Assembly (NCBI GenBank): GCA_025094145.1
Contig: JALLLS010000047.1
Span: 217,956-281,955 of the forward strand
Reading direction: 5' to 3'
DNA length: 64,000 nucleotides
Source: Spinellus fusiger
Taxonomy: Eukaryota; Mucoromycota; Mucoromycetes; Mucorales; Phycomycetaceae
Of this stretch, positions 31,741-44,157 are shown in pieces. The translations under genes and the position numbers were made by a program. Within the stretch, counting starts at the first letter, position 1. The number at the start of each line of letters is the position of its first letter. A model generated the notes under the pieces. The model did not search any database. It was given only the letters and a program-made list of their open reading frames with translations, and had not been told where the DNA came from.

Positions 31741-34700
31741 TTATTTTCTGGTAGTAAAGACATGGGCAAGAATAGGCTCAGGATCAATCTTCATGGCCTT
31801 GCATGCAAATCGATAGCCTAGTTTGACTTCTTCATGTTTTCGCTTGGGTTTTGTCTTTTTCACATTCTGCAGCATCATTTCATCCACTTTCTTATCACCA
31901 AACACTTCAGTATTCTTCTCTGGCACCCAACCCCTAATAGCATACACATACAAATGCACACAAGGTAAGGCAAACAAAGCCACTTTTTACTCTGTCACTT
32001 ACCACTTGTCTTTCTCAGGCACTTCCATAAACTGTACAAGTTGTGTGTCCAATGCACTACGCTTTGCTCCAAGAATATTAGGTGGGATACTAGCATCTGC
32101 TGTGTCCATCAGCTAATCCCAAAAGAAAAAGAAAAAGAAAAGCATATTCAGCCTTCTGTACATCTATGTCTCCATGAACACCTTCCTTACCAGTGCTGGG
32201 TGTGTGGGAAATCCAGGAACACGCGCCCATACAATATCGCCTGGTCGGAAGGTTGGTCGTACGCGGGTAGGGGCTGGCACACGCACTTTCTTGCTTTGAC
32301 TGGGGACGGGCACCACCACTGCCCCCTCTTCTGTGTCTGTTTCGCCTTCTTCTGGAAGGAGATACATCCACCCACGCTCTCCAGGACGTTTGGGATCTTC
32401 TTTAAACACAGGCTTGTCTGTTTTTAGCATACTGTCTGGCCATACAAGTCGACGTGCTTCGTTTGTACTTCGTTTGGCCAGCTCATCTGCTGTAGGCAAA
32501 GTGAGTCCATCAGACCCCATACTTCTTGTCCGTCGACGTGCTTCTACTTCATTCTGGATGTCGTTGGCATGGGCAATGGGTGGACTCACTGAAGGATGAG
32601 TATCAGGAACAGTGATTTCGATGGAGGAGGATCTTGTGTCTGTGGAAGGTGTTTTGTCCTCTTCTTCCTCTTCTTCTTCCTCTTCCTCCTCCTCCTCTTC
32701 CTCTTCCTCTTCTTCCATAGCAGACACTGTACAGTTGCTTGGAGGGCTGTGAGTGTTGGGTGAAGGGAGAGAAGGGGACATTTCATCACGAATCGTCTCT
32801 TCAATGTCCATGGTAGTATCAGTGGCGGCTGTTTCTTCTGCCAAAGGTCCTTTTTCTGCTGCAGTGTTATTATTATGGATAGACGGCTGCCAATGCATGG
32901 TATAGGCTGTGTCTGTATTGCCTTGGAGTGCATTGGGTTCCCTTTCTGATGTTTCTTCTTTTATTGACATCTCCTCTGCTGTTTTTATACTCTGTAGTGT
33001 CCTTGTTCTGGTAGTATACACTTGAGCTGCCCTTGATGCTCTTATTGTATGTGTCTTTTTCCTACTCTTTGTCCATAGTGGCTCTGTGTCTGGAGTTGTT
33101 TCTAATGTATCCATGCTGGTGGCTTTTACTGCCTCATGGTGAATAGACTGGATCTCTGGAGTCTCCTGAGGCACCACTGACTCTTGCACTGACTCTTGCA
33201 CTGACTCTTTTGCTGTCTCTTGAGTGGGGAGTATTTCTGGTGTCTCAAAGGCAGACTGTGTCTCTGCTTCTTTTTCCACCTCTGCCTCCACCTCTTCTTT
33301 GTCCTTCTCATTGTCAGCAGAAAGAGACGTCTCTTGTTCAATAGCAGGCTCATTCACAGTAGACAGCTGTATCGTTTTGTACGTAAATATCTCAGGATCA
33401 ATAGGATAGTCCAAGATACCAGTCTCTTTTTTGAGCTTCAACTCACTATAGTCTTGTTTTGCCTTTGCCATTAAATCTCCAGACAACTTCTCTAGTCTCT
33501 GTGCCATTTTGTAATACATCGTTTCTGGCTTGTTATAGGTCATACTATTCTTCCATATTAACCCAATGTCGTGCTAGAAACAGTGTGGGTATCATAAAAA
33601 AGAAAGAAAATAATAAATAGAATTACCTCGAATTGATCAAGATGTATGTAATCGTGAGCAGCCAGTCGCTGACAAATATCGGAGAAGGACATGGGGTGTT
33701 TAATAAGGTCACTGTAATCGGGTGCCACTTCTGCTGTTACTGGGTATAAGAACAAATCCTTCTTATCCAGTCTTATTATTATCATTATTATTATCATTAT
33801 TATTATTTTCTGTTGAGTTAGTTATGTTGTATCTCTCCCCGTGTCCTAGTGTCCTGACACCTACTCCATAAGCTGCACTAGCACAGGCTTCACAATGTAC
33901 TCTGCCGGGAAAAAGATCATCTCAAGGTAGGTCTTTTGTTTACGTAATCTCTCTAATTTCTGTTTCTCTCTTTTACGGGATTGTTCAGTCAGTAGACGGA
34001 CACTTTCGAGATCTGCTCTCAATCGATGGGTAGCCTAATGGTATAAACACCTGCTCTTCCTGTAGTAGAAGCACTTACTTTGTAATGGCGCACTTTCTCT
34101 ACCTCTGTCTGTTTGTGCTGGGAAGAAGAAGCAGTCCAGGGCTATAAGAAATCCAATATGAGTGAATGGCCCCGTAACCCTCTGTATGTAGAGTCTATAG
34201 AATTACCTCCAAGTGAAGTCGCTTCAGTAGAGGAGCCCCCCGTCTGGACTCTCGCTTTAATGACCAGTAGCGGCAGATGCTTGTAATCAACTGTCCTTTC
34301 TTTCGTAGATGAGTGGCCTGCTTTATACACTGTAATTCTTCTAGTTTGGAAATAATGGATTCTGGTGCAATCGGTGCCCCTGCTGAATAATGATGCTGGT
34401 GGGCGCGTGCTGCTTTTGAGCCAGCCAGAAGATGTCCTGCTGTAGTCCCACTGCTGATACGGGGATGCATTCTTGGATCCTCTCTGTTGGTTCTTTTTCT
34501 TTTCTTCCTTTTATCACCAAGCTCCAGTTCTTGATTCTCTTCCTCTTCTGTCAAGTCAAATTCATCGGATAGCTGGGACATGACAGAGAGTTCGTTTTCA
34601 TCCTGCAAATCCTCATCCACATGGCGACGTCGAGGCATTCGTTTGGCTGTACCCTTTTTGGATCGATTGGTGTTATCATAAAAGGCCTGGGCATCAAGGA

Positions 34701-36510
34701 CACTCTGCTCGACATTGACTTGTTCTCGGTAGTCGCGTGGTGTGTGTCGATCACAAAAGGCCTTGAGAACCACTCCATCATAGTGAAGGCTGTGTGACTT
34801 CATACGCATGCATAGACGTGCCCACCGTGCACACGTTACATGAAAGGCAATAAAACACTGTTTATGATCGCACTGAATGCAGGCACCTTGTTTTCTTCGG
34901 CAGATGTAGCATGTTAGCTTCCATCGGCTTCTTGGTATGCTGTCGATATTATCAATGGGCTCCATATAAACACTATTGCTTAGTCCTACTTCTGGGATCC
35001 ATATAGCACACAGCAGATGTCCCCACTTGTTGTTATTGGTCTGTTTGAAGGCACCTCCTTCATTTGGACAAAAGAGACAGGAGACTGGGTTTTCTGGAGA
35101 CACCATGCACTTGCGACACAGCCACTGTCCCTCTGGGATATAGGGAATCCCGTAGCAGTCTATCATACATCCCTCGTTTGTGAATGATCCACTCACCCGG
35201 ATATCTTACCTTGATGAACAGCAAGATTGCAACCATCACAGAACACAATGGCATTGCGTTTTCACATTCACCATCGTCACATATGGCACAAGTGGAATCC
35301 TCAGGAAGACATGGCTCATCACTCGGTTGCTTTGGTAGTGTTTTGATCTGTTATAAGAACATCAATAGACTGCAGCAATGGTATGACCTACCAAATCAAA
35401 CCACTCCTTCTCCAATTGATCCACAATACTCTCAAATAGATCCCCAGACACCTCACCGAGATTCTCCTTGCTTCTCTCTGTATTCAATAGCTGGAGCCAT
35501 GACTCATCTAGTAAATACTATCTTTTCAGCAATAATAACCATGATGAGAATACTAACACTGATGCTAATACTAGTGATAATAAAAGTACTATAATACCAA
35601 TACAAAATAGGGATATAACATTTACCTTGTTCATCCATATCATATTCTACAGTCTCGAACAATTCTCCTTCAGAGGGTTCTGTCATGGCCTATAAGCATC
35701 TTTTTTTCTTTTTTTTCTTTTTTTTTCTTTTTTTTTTCTTTTTCGTTCACTCCTATAGTAGATATTACCTGTATAGCGAATATAGTGCCGTGTGGGTCTA
35801 TGGAATCCTCCTGCCACTTCCATCTCTTCATCCACTTTGTTCTCTTCCTTGTCGTTCTCCAGGGTGAGTTTTTCTTCTGCTATTTTGCTAAAAGAGGGCT
35901 TTGGAAGCTTCTCCAAATCCACTCCCAAGTGCTCCTTGTCCATCTTCTTTTTATCCATTCTCCACTCACTGTTGCTATACACCTTGGAGGCAACAGCGCC
36001 CGATGGGGCTTCCAAGGGGCTCGTCACACTCTTTTCTTTTGTCTGCACAACATTGTCTGCTGCTCCTGTTGCTGCTGCTCTCTCCATGTCACTCTTTCTA
36101 TCATTGTTGATCGTGGTAGCAGTGACTGTGGTGACTGTGCCCACCAGAGAAGCACCTGGCTTTGTCTGTCTCTTTTCACCCTGTACCTTCTTCTGCAACG
36201 ACTCGCTATCACGTGATAAATCCAATGGAAAATAGTCCATAGGTGTTTTCAAGCAAGACGTCCACGTCTCTGGGTGGGAGGCGAGAGGCGAGTCCATAAT
36301 ACGAATGGTGAGTGCGTCTTTGATGTCCAGGTCAGGGAAGAACTCCTTGTAGGTGTTTTCTTCTCTCTGATGAGCCATAGGGTGTGTGAGGGGTGTGTCT
36401 GGAGATACTTCTGTGGTGGGGTGGTGAGGGGTGTATCCACTCGTAAGGGAAGGTTTTCTTGGTCTGCCTCGTCTACTTTTTCCTCTGCGTCCTCGTGCCT
36501 TGAACGTCAT
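31741..36510 (-). CDS. BRPF/Nto1-like PZP-bromodomain-PWWP chromatin protein, 1-nt frameshift
   Basis: Eleven exons: 36510-35769, 35679-35626, 35507-35392, 35347-35210, 35159-34207, 34141-34079, 34034-33865, 33771-33627, 33573-32191, 32112-32003 and 31933-31741, about 1,355 aa if one missing base is allowed. Order: basic AT-hook-like start ([15 protein letters not shown]), EPcA-like segment ([13 protein letters not shown]...VEYDMDEQD), PHD1 (CAICDDGEC...), zinc knuckle and extended PHD2 ([14 protein letters not shown]...FHVTCA), then a bromodomain (about 725-825, [13 protein letters not shown]). An acidic and Glu-run linker and a C-terminal PWWP ([20 protein letters not shown]) follow. This is the scaffold of MYST acetyltransferase complexes (BRPF1; yeast Nto1 of NuA3, which lacks bromo/PWWP). 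In exon 4 near 35257 the frame slips by one base between DDGECEN and NAIVFCDGC. An upstream in-frame ATG exists at 36666. Confidence 0.88.
32658..32716 (-). repeat. GAA/GAG tract coding for a Glu run in the BRPF-like gene
   Basis: About 20 consecutive Glu codons (mixed GAA and GAG) lie in the linker between bromodomain and PWWP (residues about 1081-1102). Mixed codons argue for selection on the acidic run rather than simple slippage. Confidence 0.85.
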
Positions 36511-36690
36511 GGAGGGATAAAGGGTGTTGCTATGTTCAAAAGAAAAAGAAGAAAAAGAAAAAGAAAAAGAAAAAGAAGAAGAAAGGAAGAGTGAAGAGTG
36601 AAGAGGGAGAGAAGAGTGAGTAAAGAAGAGTGACTGTTCAGTCTTTTTTGTTGTTGAACAAATCAACCCACGAGTAAGTCATACTCGTAT

Positions 36691-36930
36691 ATATATTATT
36701 CAACCAACACTACATGTCAGATAGTGAATCATAAACTCACAGTTGTGGAGAATAGAACAAGGCAAAAGATAGAGGAGAATATAGTATATATTACCTGTTG
36801 AAGACTGGATTAAAGTTGGCTGTGATAAAATCCACAGTTCAAAATAGGATTAGGAACATCAAATCAGAGTATTCAATGGTACAGTCTGTTATTGGATGTG
36901 GCCATTTGCACAAAAGTCATTGTAACTGTC
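36691..36930 (+). mobile_element. Fragment of the second Tc1 family (5' region)
   Basis: From ATTATTCAACCAACACTAC onward this matches, at high identity for about 150 bp, the reverse complement of 49395-49553 inside the Tc1 element at 48621-49621. It continues with weaker similarity through an ATTGGAAT-like reading. No inverted ends remain, so it is a solo fragment upstream of the BRPF-like gene. Confidence 0.65.
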
Positions 36931-37783
36931 CAAATAATGATAGAAACCAAACAGAAGGTAGTGACATTGTAACTATCCAAATAATAATAGCAGCTTACTG
37001 CAAAGAATGGGTGAGATGAATCAGTCACACAATTCTATGAGCTAAGCACTTCTTCCTACAGGACAGTTAGGTTGGGATATGAATGTGTTCAGTCAATGAC
37101 CAAAATATCAAGATAAGCACACTAAAACACTACTGCTTAAGGTTGATGTACAGAAAAAGAAATCACTTGCATTCATTCCGAAAGCTCTTTTATCAGTATA
37201 GATTATAGGCTAACATTGAACAAAGTTGCCTGAATTTCATACAGCATAACCCTAATAACCTATGATAAATAGTAACTGATTTTATTCAATACTATCTATT
37301 CCTTCTTTCTTATTGTATTTTCTATCTATTTTCTCTGAACCAATAAAAGATCCAAGCCTTCTTGTTTATCCTTCTCCCTGATTATCACTGGAACTTCAGT
37401 TGACTGACTGACTGACTGACTGATATAAACCCATGCTACAGGTAAACTATCTAAAGAATAATGAGGTATGTCTTAGTGGATCTTGTCATTAATAGACATT
37501 ATAATATCTATTAATGACTGATATAGTGTAATAAACAGGGTGAAAATACACCGAGAATAACAAGATAAATAGAGAGAAAGAATGAACAGCAAAAGAGACA
37601 CTCCCTGACCTGTTATTCAATACAGGCAAATCGTTGGAAGAAGAAAGAAGAAAACCCACACACAAATCCCTCCGTCTTTCCTTCGCACGTGACAAGGGAG
37701 AAGACAGAGTGGAACAAGTGGGTGGGTTTGTTGACTTCTATTTTTGTTGATTTCCTTGTCTGTGGTTTCTACTGTTCTTAGTC
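36931..37783. other. Intergenic region, promoter side of the NPL gene
   Basis: About 850 bp with no further gene. Contains a (TGAC)n microsatellite at 37400-37424 and a CACGTG E-box-like palindrome near 37686. Confidence 0.5.
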
Positions 37784-38700
37784 ATGTCACGTAGCATTTG
37801 GTGTAAGTGGTTGTCATTGTAAGTGATAATGACATGAGGTCTATGACGATAGCCCATACGATTTCTCCTGGAGAGAGACACAGAGTCGATATTGAAGGAA
37901 CATTATGTCTGACTATGGTATGTACCACTGTACTGCCTTTTTCTTTTTCTTTTTTTTTTCCTGACTCTGTTTAGGCTACACTCCTTCCTACTGCTAAAAA
38001 GGGGCGCTCTACACTCATACTGGAAGTCAATGGGATTGAATATACACTCTGCTCGCTTATCACAGACAAGGTAGCGTCATGGTGGTCTATAGTCAACTTA
38101 TCCACTCTTTGCGAAAGATAGAGAACCAGGCCTGTCGTATCCATCTTGCAGAAGAAGACGAAGCAACCCTCAGCGTCTCTGGAGTCAAGTAGGTGGTAAT
38201 AACACGACATGTATTCTATTGGTATAGCCTCCAAAGAAGTGTATGTCTAATGGTACTGTCAGCACAATGGCACTGTTAGGCACTCTGGAGGTGGACAGTG
38301 ACTTTATCCCTGAAGAAGAAGAACTGGAGGATACACATGGCTCTCTTCAGTTCCGTGATCCCTCTGACAATACGTTTCTCGGTGGATTTGAGTTAAGGCA
38401 CTTTGGACTTGCCCAGCAGAACTCTCCCTTGGATGCCATTGATCTTCGTAAAGAAGAAACCTCTTCAGAAGAGCGTGCACTAAAGTAAGCGACCCACACC
38501 ACCACCAAGCAACTCATCCCTCCTTAGTGACCGTATAGTGACTGCCATTCTCAATGGGATGAAGAACACTGGGAAAAGAAGAGAGATCAAAGTAGCAGAT
38601 ACACTGATGGGTAGGTTGCCGATATGGTTTGCACTCACTGACTTTAATAGAGAAACTGCAGAAAAGTACAGCAGAGACATCTTCCAAGCTAAAGAAATAA
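37784..38700 (+). CDS. Nucleoplasmin-like (FKBP39/Fpr-type N-terminal) domain protein without FKBP
   Basis: Exons 37784-37802, 37853-37917, 37975-38070, 38118-38188, 38263-38484, 38528-38610 and 38651-38700 give 201 aa. Residues 1 to about 95 match the N-terminal nucleoplasmin-like fold of nuclear FKBPs (Fpr3/Fpr4, FKBP39): MSRSIWSHTISPGERHRV, GTLCLTMATL, STLILEVNGIEYTLCSLITDK, and CRIHLAEEDEATLSVSG. An acidic stretch (DFIPEEEELED) and a Lys-rich tail (KLQKSTAETSSKLKK) follow. The peptidyl-prolyl isomerase domain normally found at the C-terminus is absent and the stop is clean. Probable role: histone chaperone or nucleolar pentameric acidic protein. The first exon is only 19 nt and the model depends on hand-picked splice sites. 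Confidence 0.7.
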
Positions 38701-38888
38701 ACACTCCACATTCTATATCTGTGAGATGAATCCTTTGAGTACATATAACATTGGAGTTGGGAAGGTGCAAAGTGTGTAGTGTGTAGACAGAATATACAGG
38801 GATGTTCCAAAGAACGGGAGACATGAGGAAGAAGAGGATGATGGGAATGAGAATGAGAATGTGGAGGTGTGGAGGTGTGGAAATAAGG

Positions 38889-40434
38889 CTAACGGAAGCG
38901 TGCACTGGAGAAGGAGCATGAACCACAGTAGCCTATCATACCCACATACTGCAGATCAATGTTATGCTGGTCAATCTCAGCCCTGAGCAGCTTGATCAGT
39001 GCGTATTTGCCTGATCTATGCAACAAGGGTGAACATTGGCATCATGGGCAGCTGTGGGGTGCCAGTCATAGATGGGTGGATTCTGTTACCTGTTACCTAC
39101 AGGCACCATGGCTTGATTTGCATTGGAGCCACTGAACCAGCCAACGGGATCAGTGTCTTCTAATCTGTCTCTGCCTTTGATTCTGATATAGTCATCATAG
39201 TCTTTCTTTGTAAAATGATCAAATCTGTGTGTACCTAAAGAAACAAGCATACATCAACTCATGTCTTGTTCTTGTTCTTGTTCTTACTCTCTACAGAAAT
39301 AGGCTCATGAGATATAAACACCATGCCTTCTTTGCCTAAGTATCAGGTGAATGGGTGAATGGGTGAATGGGTGAATGGGTGGAGGATGATTTACATGGGC
39401 CTGTGTATCTACAATAGGACCTGTTAGCAAAGGTGCTTATAAGACAGTGCTTATATTCATGGCAGAGAACATTACCCATGGCGTGGAGATTTGATCACTA
39501 CATGAGAAATAACACAGGTACGACTTGCTCTGGTTGGATCCTCAAAGGGATCATGGTAGCGTAGCAGAATATTAATGGCACCGGGTCTGCCTGAACTAGG
39601 AAGAGTGAATAGCAATGAGGAGAGAGGGGTAAGGATGACCTGCCTACCAATACACTGTACGATCATTACGAAGAATATTCTCTACTCCATAAGAAGGACT
39701 GTACAGGCAACATATAAAAAATAAATAGCAACGTCAGTGTGGACTGTTTGCCATTATAACTGCTATTGCTACTGTAGTCCTATGTGTTTATACCTGTAAC
39801 GCCCACCATCTCCCAGGACAATACCAAATTCCAAGAGACGATGCTTTTTGTAACTATTGTTCATGCGTGCTGCATCAAGGCATAACTGATATATATTCAC
39901 TGCAGTCTCTGTTGGACAATGATTCTCCTCATTAAACACAGCCCATGCATTCTCAAAAGATAAGTAGTCTATCATGAGGGGACCATAATCAAAGTCTTCC
40001 GACTCCTCTTCTTCTTCTCTTTTTCCTCTTGTTATTTCTGCCTCTGCCTCTGCCTCTGCTTGCGCTGCACCAAGCCTCTCAGATCCTAGCTCATCATAGT
40101 ATAATTCAATGGGCGGCCTACTGGCAAACAGTCGGGAGTTATGCGTCTGCCCTTCAAAAGAATGCGAATAGCCATTATTCTCTGCTAACTCTGGTGGAGA
40201 GTAAAGACTGTCAGGATGATATTCCTCATATGAAAATATATCCGAGAATGTCACTTGTGGTGTGCGTGTGTAGGGTGGTGGGGAGTCAAAGGGGGTGCTT
40301 GCTATAGCATAGGTAGGCTCAGTGTCTGGTGTTTGAGCGTCAGAGTTTTGTCTGATGGAAATAAAGGGTGCCCAAAAATAACTATCCAGCTGGAATTCGT
40401 ACCCAGAAGCCTGTAGATCAGAAAATGATGGCAT
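38889..40434 (-). CDS. Conserved protein of unknown function, 385 aa, seven exons
   Basis: Exons 40434-39794, 39698-39648, 39595-39476, 39420-39395, 39335-39288, 39234-39090 and 39015-38889 form one frame. The N-terminal 140 residues are low-complexity (Pro/Ser/Tyr, then an Ala-Glu repeat and an acidic patch). From about residue 150 the protein is compact and looks globular: LLEFGIVLGDGGRYSPSYGVENILRNDRTVYCSGRPG, then CVISHVVIKSP, CKEGMVFISHEPIS, YDDYIRIKGRDRLEDTDPVGWFS and a terminal SGKYALIKLLRAEIDQHNIDLQYVG. The alternating strands and final LQYVG resemble a discoidin/DOC-like beta-sandwich, but this is my reading of pattern, not a match. No catalytic motif or signal peptide. Convergent with the NPL gene. 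Confidence 0.7.
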
Positions 40435-43400
40435 TTCAGGTAAAGAATGGGCAATCTCCTATGTTTTTATTTCTTTTTTCTTCTTTTTTCTTCTTTTTGT
40501 ATTTATATTTAAGAATGGAAAAGAACTTTATCAGAAGAAGAAAAGGGAGACTATAGAAAGAAAATGGGTGACACCCTACTTATGACTCCGCTTAGTAGAG
40601 AACAGTGCGTGACTGTTAAGGCTTACTGGCCATGCACTAAGAAAACGTAACTCAGGCCTTTTTGGCCAAGATCAAGTGCAATTCATGCCTGAGTGTCAAT
40701 GAGTCTATAGATTTCTATGGATAAAATAAAAAGGGAACCCTTTAAGCATATGAAAACTAGGGAGGAAATCATTTATGAAGTTTATACACCTAGAATATAT
40801 AGAATTAACCTTGAACAGTGAGTGGTAGCCATTAAAAGAGGCAACCAGCATTCACTGTTTTTTTTTTTTTTTTTTTTCGTTTATCTATTTGTTTGTTTGT
40901 CATTGGCTGCACTTACCTCATATCAAAAGGCCAGAGAGACACGCCTGCTTCTCTAAACCAGACAGTTTTTTAATAACATCACTATAGATATCCAATGAAT
41001 TGTTTATAAAAGAGTAGACATTGTTTTATTATATTTATATCATAAACGGTATCACAAAACTAGGATGGGTAAATAATATTTCGATCAAGTTTCTCATCTT
41101 TGCTTCTTTATTTCCACATTAAGTCTATTCTAAATCCTATTCTACAGTCACAATGAGTGCTGTAAGACAACTCTATTCAACGGGTCAATACTAGCTACTT
41201 GGAAACCTTGACTGATTCTGTGTATGTACCTATGCTCCTGTGCAATAAGACGAATTCACTCTATGTTTTTTTGGGGTGATTCTTCATGTACACTACTATT
41301 GGTGTTATTCATACGACTACTTTGATAGACAGCTAGTCTAGAGAGCAATGTGGCAAATAGAACTATAGTTAATAAGTATGAAAATGAAAAGAGAGTAAAA
41401 ACTACAGTCATTGAGACTTCATCTTACTAGTCAACTCTTCCCTTTTTATACTGTATCTTGTTGGTTTTGTTTTTATTCAATTCATTGGGAAACACAACAA
41501 CATAAGAATCATATTTATTCAAACAAAGAATATTTATAAACTACCTTTATCTACAAATATACCACTGCTACAGATCAACTATTCACCTTTTTTATTATTC
41601 ATCTTTACAGTACAAGAAGTTCAAGGCTCTAATCTTTATATATTTCTGATGTAGACCATTGATATTCTTAGTTAGTCTTTAAATATGAATACAACTTTGT
41701 TTCTTTGGCTTTATTCTTCCACAAGACCATTACTTTATTCTCTCTCTTTTAACTACTCTATCTATAATTACATAGTATTCTATTTATGTTCTGGAAGTAG
41801 ACCTAGCTTACATTCTACAGTAGCACTCTTATTTTATCCGTCAAAGTAGATGGAAAAAAGGTACACAGTGGACTCTATTTCTTCATTTCAGTAGGAGAGG
41901 GGAAGCCTACATCAATACAAAATGATGAATGGGAAGATATATTATGCTTTCTGGAGACAATACCAGAGTTTCTTATGATTGAAATGATTAGATAAAGTAT
42001 AGATTTGTTTTATTCATTGGAATCTATTCTATTTGCTTTAAAATTATACATTAGAAAGAAAGAAAACAGGGCATTAGCTTTGATAGCTTCAAGTTAAATT
42101 GGGATAAAGAATCTACAAATGATGAACATTCAAATGATAACATCAGTCAGAGCAACTGCTACTTGGCTTAACCACTTTTGAGTAAATGGTTTAAAGATAA
42201 AGTCCTTTTTGAATGGTTACTATTTTTTGTGTTCTAGAATGAGAAAAGTATAAAGGTAGCTCACAACTTTATTTAAACAAAACGATCTTTATATATACTT
42301 GAATACTTATAACAGCTTCACGGAAACATTGTCACTTGTGAACTATTCCATGATTGTCAATTGAGGTTCTATTTATCATTGGCATCCATCTTTTCTTTTT
42401 ATTGGCAATCTCACTTGTACTTCACAAATCAAGGCAATTGACTCCAATAAGTATTTATTTTATTTTGTTTTCCTTTGTGGTTCATCAGTGTCTTGAAAGA
42501 TCTCCTTATCTTTCTACAGGTCATCAATTAGAGTTTGTACAAATGACTCACTGTTTAATCTATCAAATAAATAGAGAAATAGTTATTGTAAATCACTCTT
42601 CTTTATATATATATAGGTAAGATGTGAAAACTAACTTGAAGAGACATTCTTCTGTCTCATAGAGAATATTCTTGTTAGTTACTTCTCTTGTCATGTAGCC
42701 AAGTAGATACTATTAGGAAAAATATCTGTGTTTCTACTAAAGCTATCAAATGCAAGTATTTGATAGAACATATTAATCATGAGGAAAAGTACAGAAAGAA
42801 AGTGTTGAAACCCCCCAAAGAATACGTGTGTTTGATGAATTAAATGGACATAGTTAAGTCTATAGGCCTATACATCAGTATTACTTATATCTATATCATA
42901 TGCTTAAGTCTATATTATATTATAATCTCTTAGTGAATTTAAGGACAGTGTCTTTTTCCCTTAATTCATATGGATTTCAGGGGGAGGAACCTCCTTTCAT
43001 CGACAATAAAGGTATCAGTTTGGAAACATTTGTAACAGGCACGTAGTTATCCATTTTCCCGATGTCTCTTTATCTACTTCCTGAAGAAAGTGAATACTTT
43101 CTTAATTTATGGGTTGAATATATCTTATTTGGTGCTCTTTTTGAATAATTTAACAATAAATGTATAGTTTCCAGAGACATTAACATTTTTATTCAAAGTA
43201 CTGATGTTTAACGTATTCTCTGTAAAAGAAGTATTTCAAGGCATTTTGATCAACGTAAAATAAGAATCATTTTACTGATTATCTTGTGGAATTTAACAAT
43301 AGAATATTAAAAAACTAATAAGAATATGCTCTCTTGTCAAAAGTATAAGTAATAAACTATGTTAGAACTTACCATTATCACTCACACACTATATTCATAG

Positions 43401-44157
43401 GCATAGTATCCCTATGGAAAAATCAAAAGTAGATGTTGATATAATTTTGAAATATATAAAAATATGTTATAGACGACATCTTCTGAGAAGCCATTATAGC
43501 TATAGAAGAAGAGTGGTGTAGTGTGAAGGGAAATAGTATTAATTTAGACTATTCTTTATTCAATGGACATCCAATGACAAGGCAAAATGAAGTAAGGTAC
43601 AACTACTACATGTAATATTTATAGTGTACATACATAACCAAACATACACATACTGATAAGTAACAGTAACTTATGGCTTTGTTATTTCATCAATATTGAT
43701 AGACAATCACAGTATATGCTATCTCTACTGTAGATAAAAAAACGTGTCTCTTAAGGATTCTATTGTTCAAAGGTGCACTTTTGTTTACATAGTATATCTT
43801 TATTTACAGTGAAAAAATAAATAAAACATTATAGTCTTTTTTATTTAGACAACTCTATCAAGTTATTATAGCCAATAGTATGGCTATGTTTATTGTATTG
43901 TATTAATAAGATATTATATTTGTATCCGAAATATTTCTTATTATCAAATCTAAAGCTAAAATTGATTGGTAATCTATCAATACTATACGTTACTGTGTCT
44001 ATGTTTATTTGGACGTGTACACCACGAATATTACTTGCAAAAACACTCAGTTAAATACATTTGTTTTATAAGCTAAAGAGATGTAAAGAAATCAGCAACC
44101 TCAAAGAAATCGAAATGAAAATGAACGGAGACACTCTGCAATACAACAACACTATAT
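40435..44157. other. 3.7-kb gene desert
   Basis: AT-rich DNA with no credible protein-coding region on either strand. It contains a poly-T run (40859-40877) and one structured U2-like RNA segment near 40650. Repeated short GTAGA/TAGA motifs are common, but no transposon ends were recognised. Confidence 0.55.
40645..40700 (+). ncRNA. U2-snRNA-like 5' segment, probably a pseudogene
   Basis: The 24 bases at 40655-40678 (GGCC, five T, GGCCAAGATCAAGTG) match the 5' stem-loop of U2 snRNA with one extra T. The branch-site recognition stretch that should follow (GTAGTATC) is replaced by unrelated sequence. The block is enclosed by an 8-bp inverted repeat, ACTCAGGC (40650-40657) and GCCTGAGT (40687-40694). 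It is too short and altered for functional U2. Confidence 0.4.

Noticed and set aside
31448..31816. 122-codon frame with Ser/Gly and Lys repeats
   Set aside because: Made of simple repeats in an intergenic gap and ending in the 3' end of the BRPF-like gene; not coding-like.
36511..36666. Extended N-terminus for the BRPF-like protein
   Set aside because: The extra 52 residues are translations of a GAAAAA-type repeat (Ser/Phe run); the basic [10 protein letters not shown] start is more plausible.
42354..42620. 88-codon hydrophobic frame in the gene desert
   Set aside because: AT-rich hydrophobic composition, no homologous signature and no flanking gene structure.
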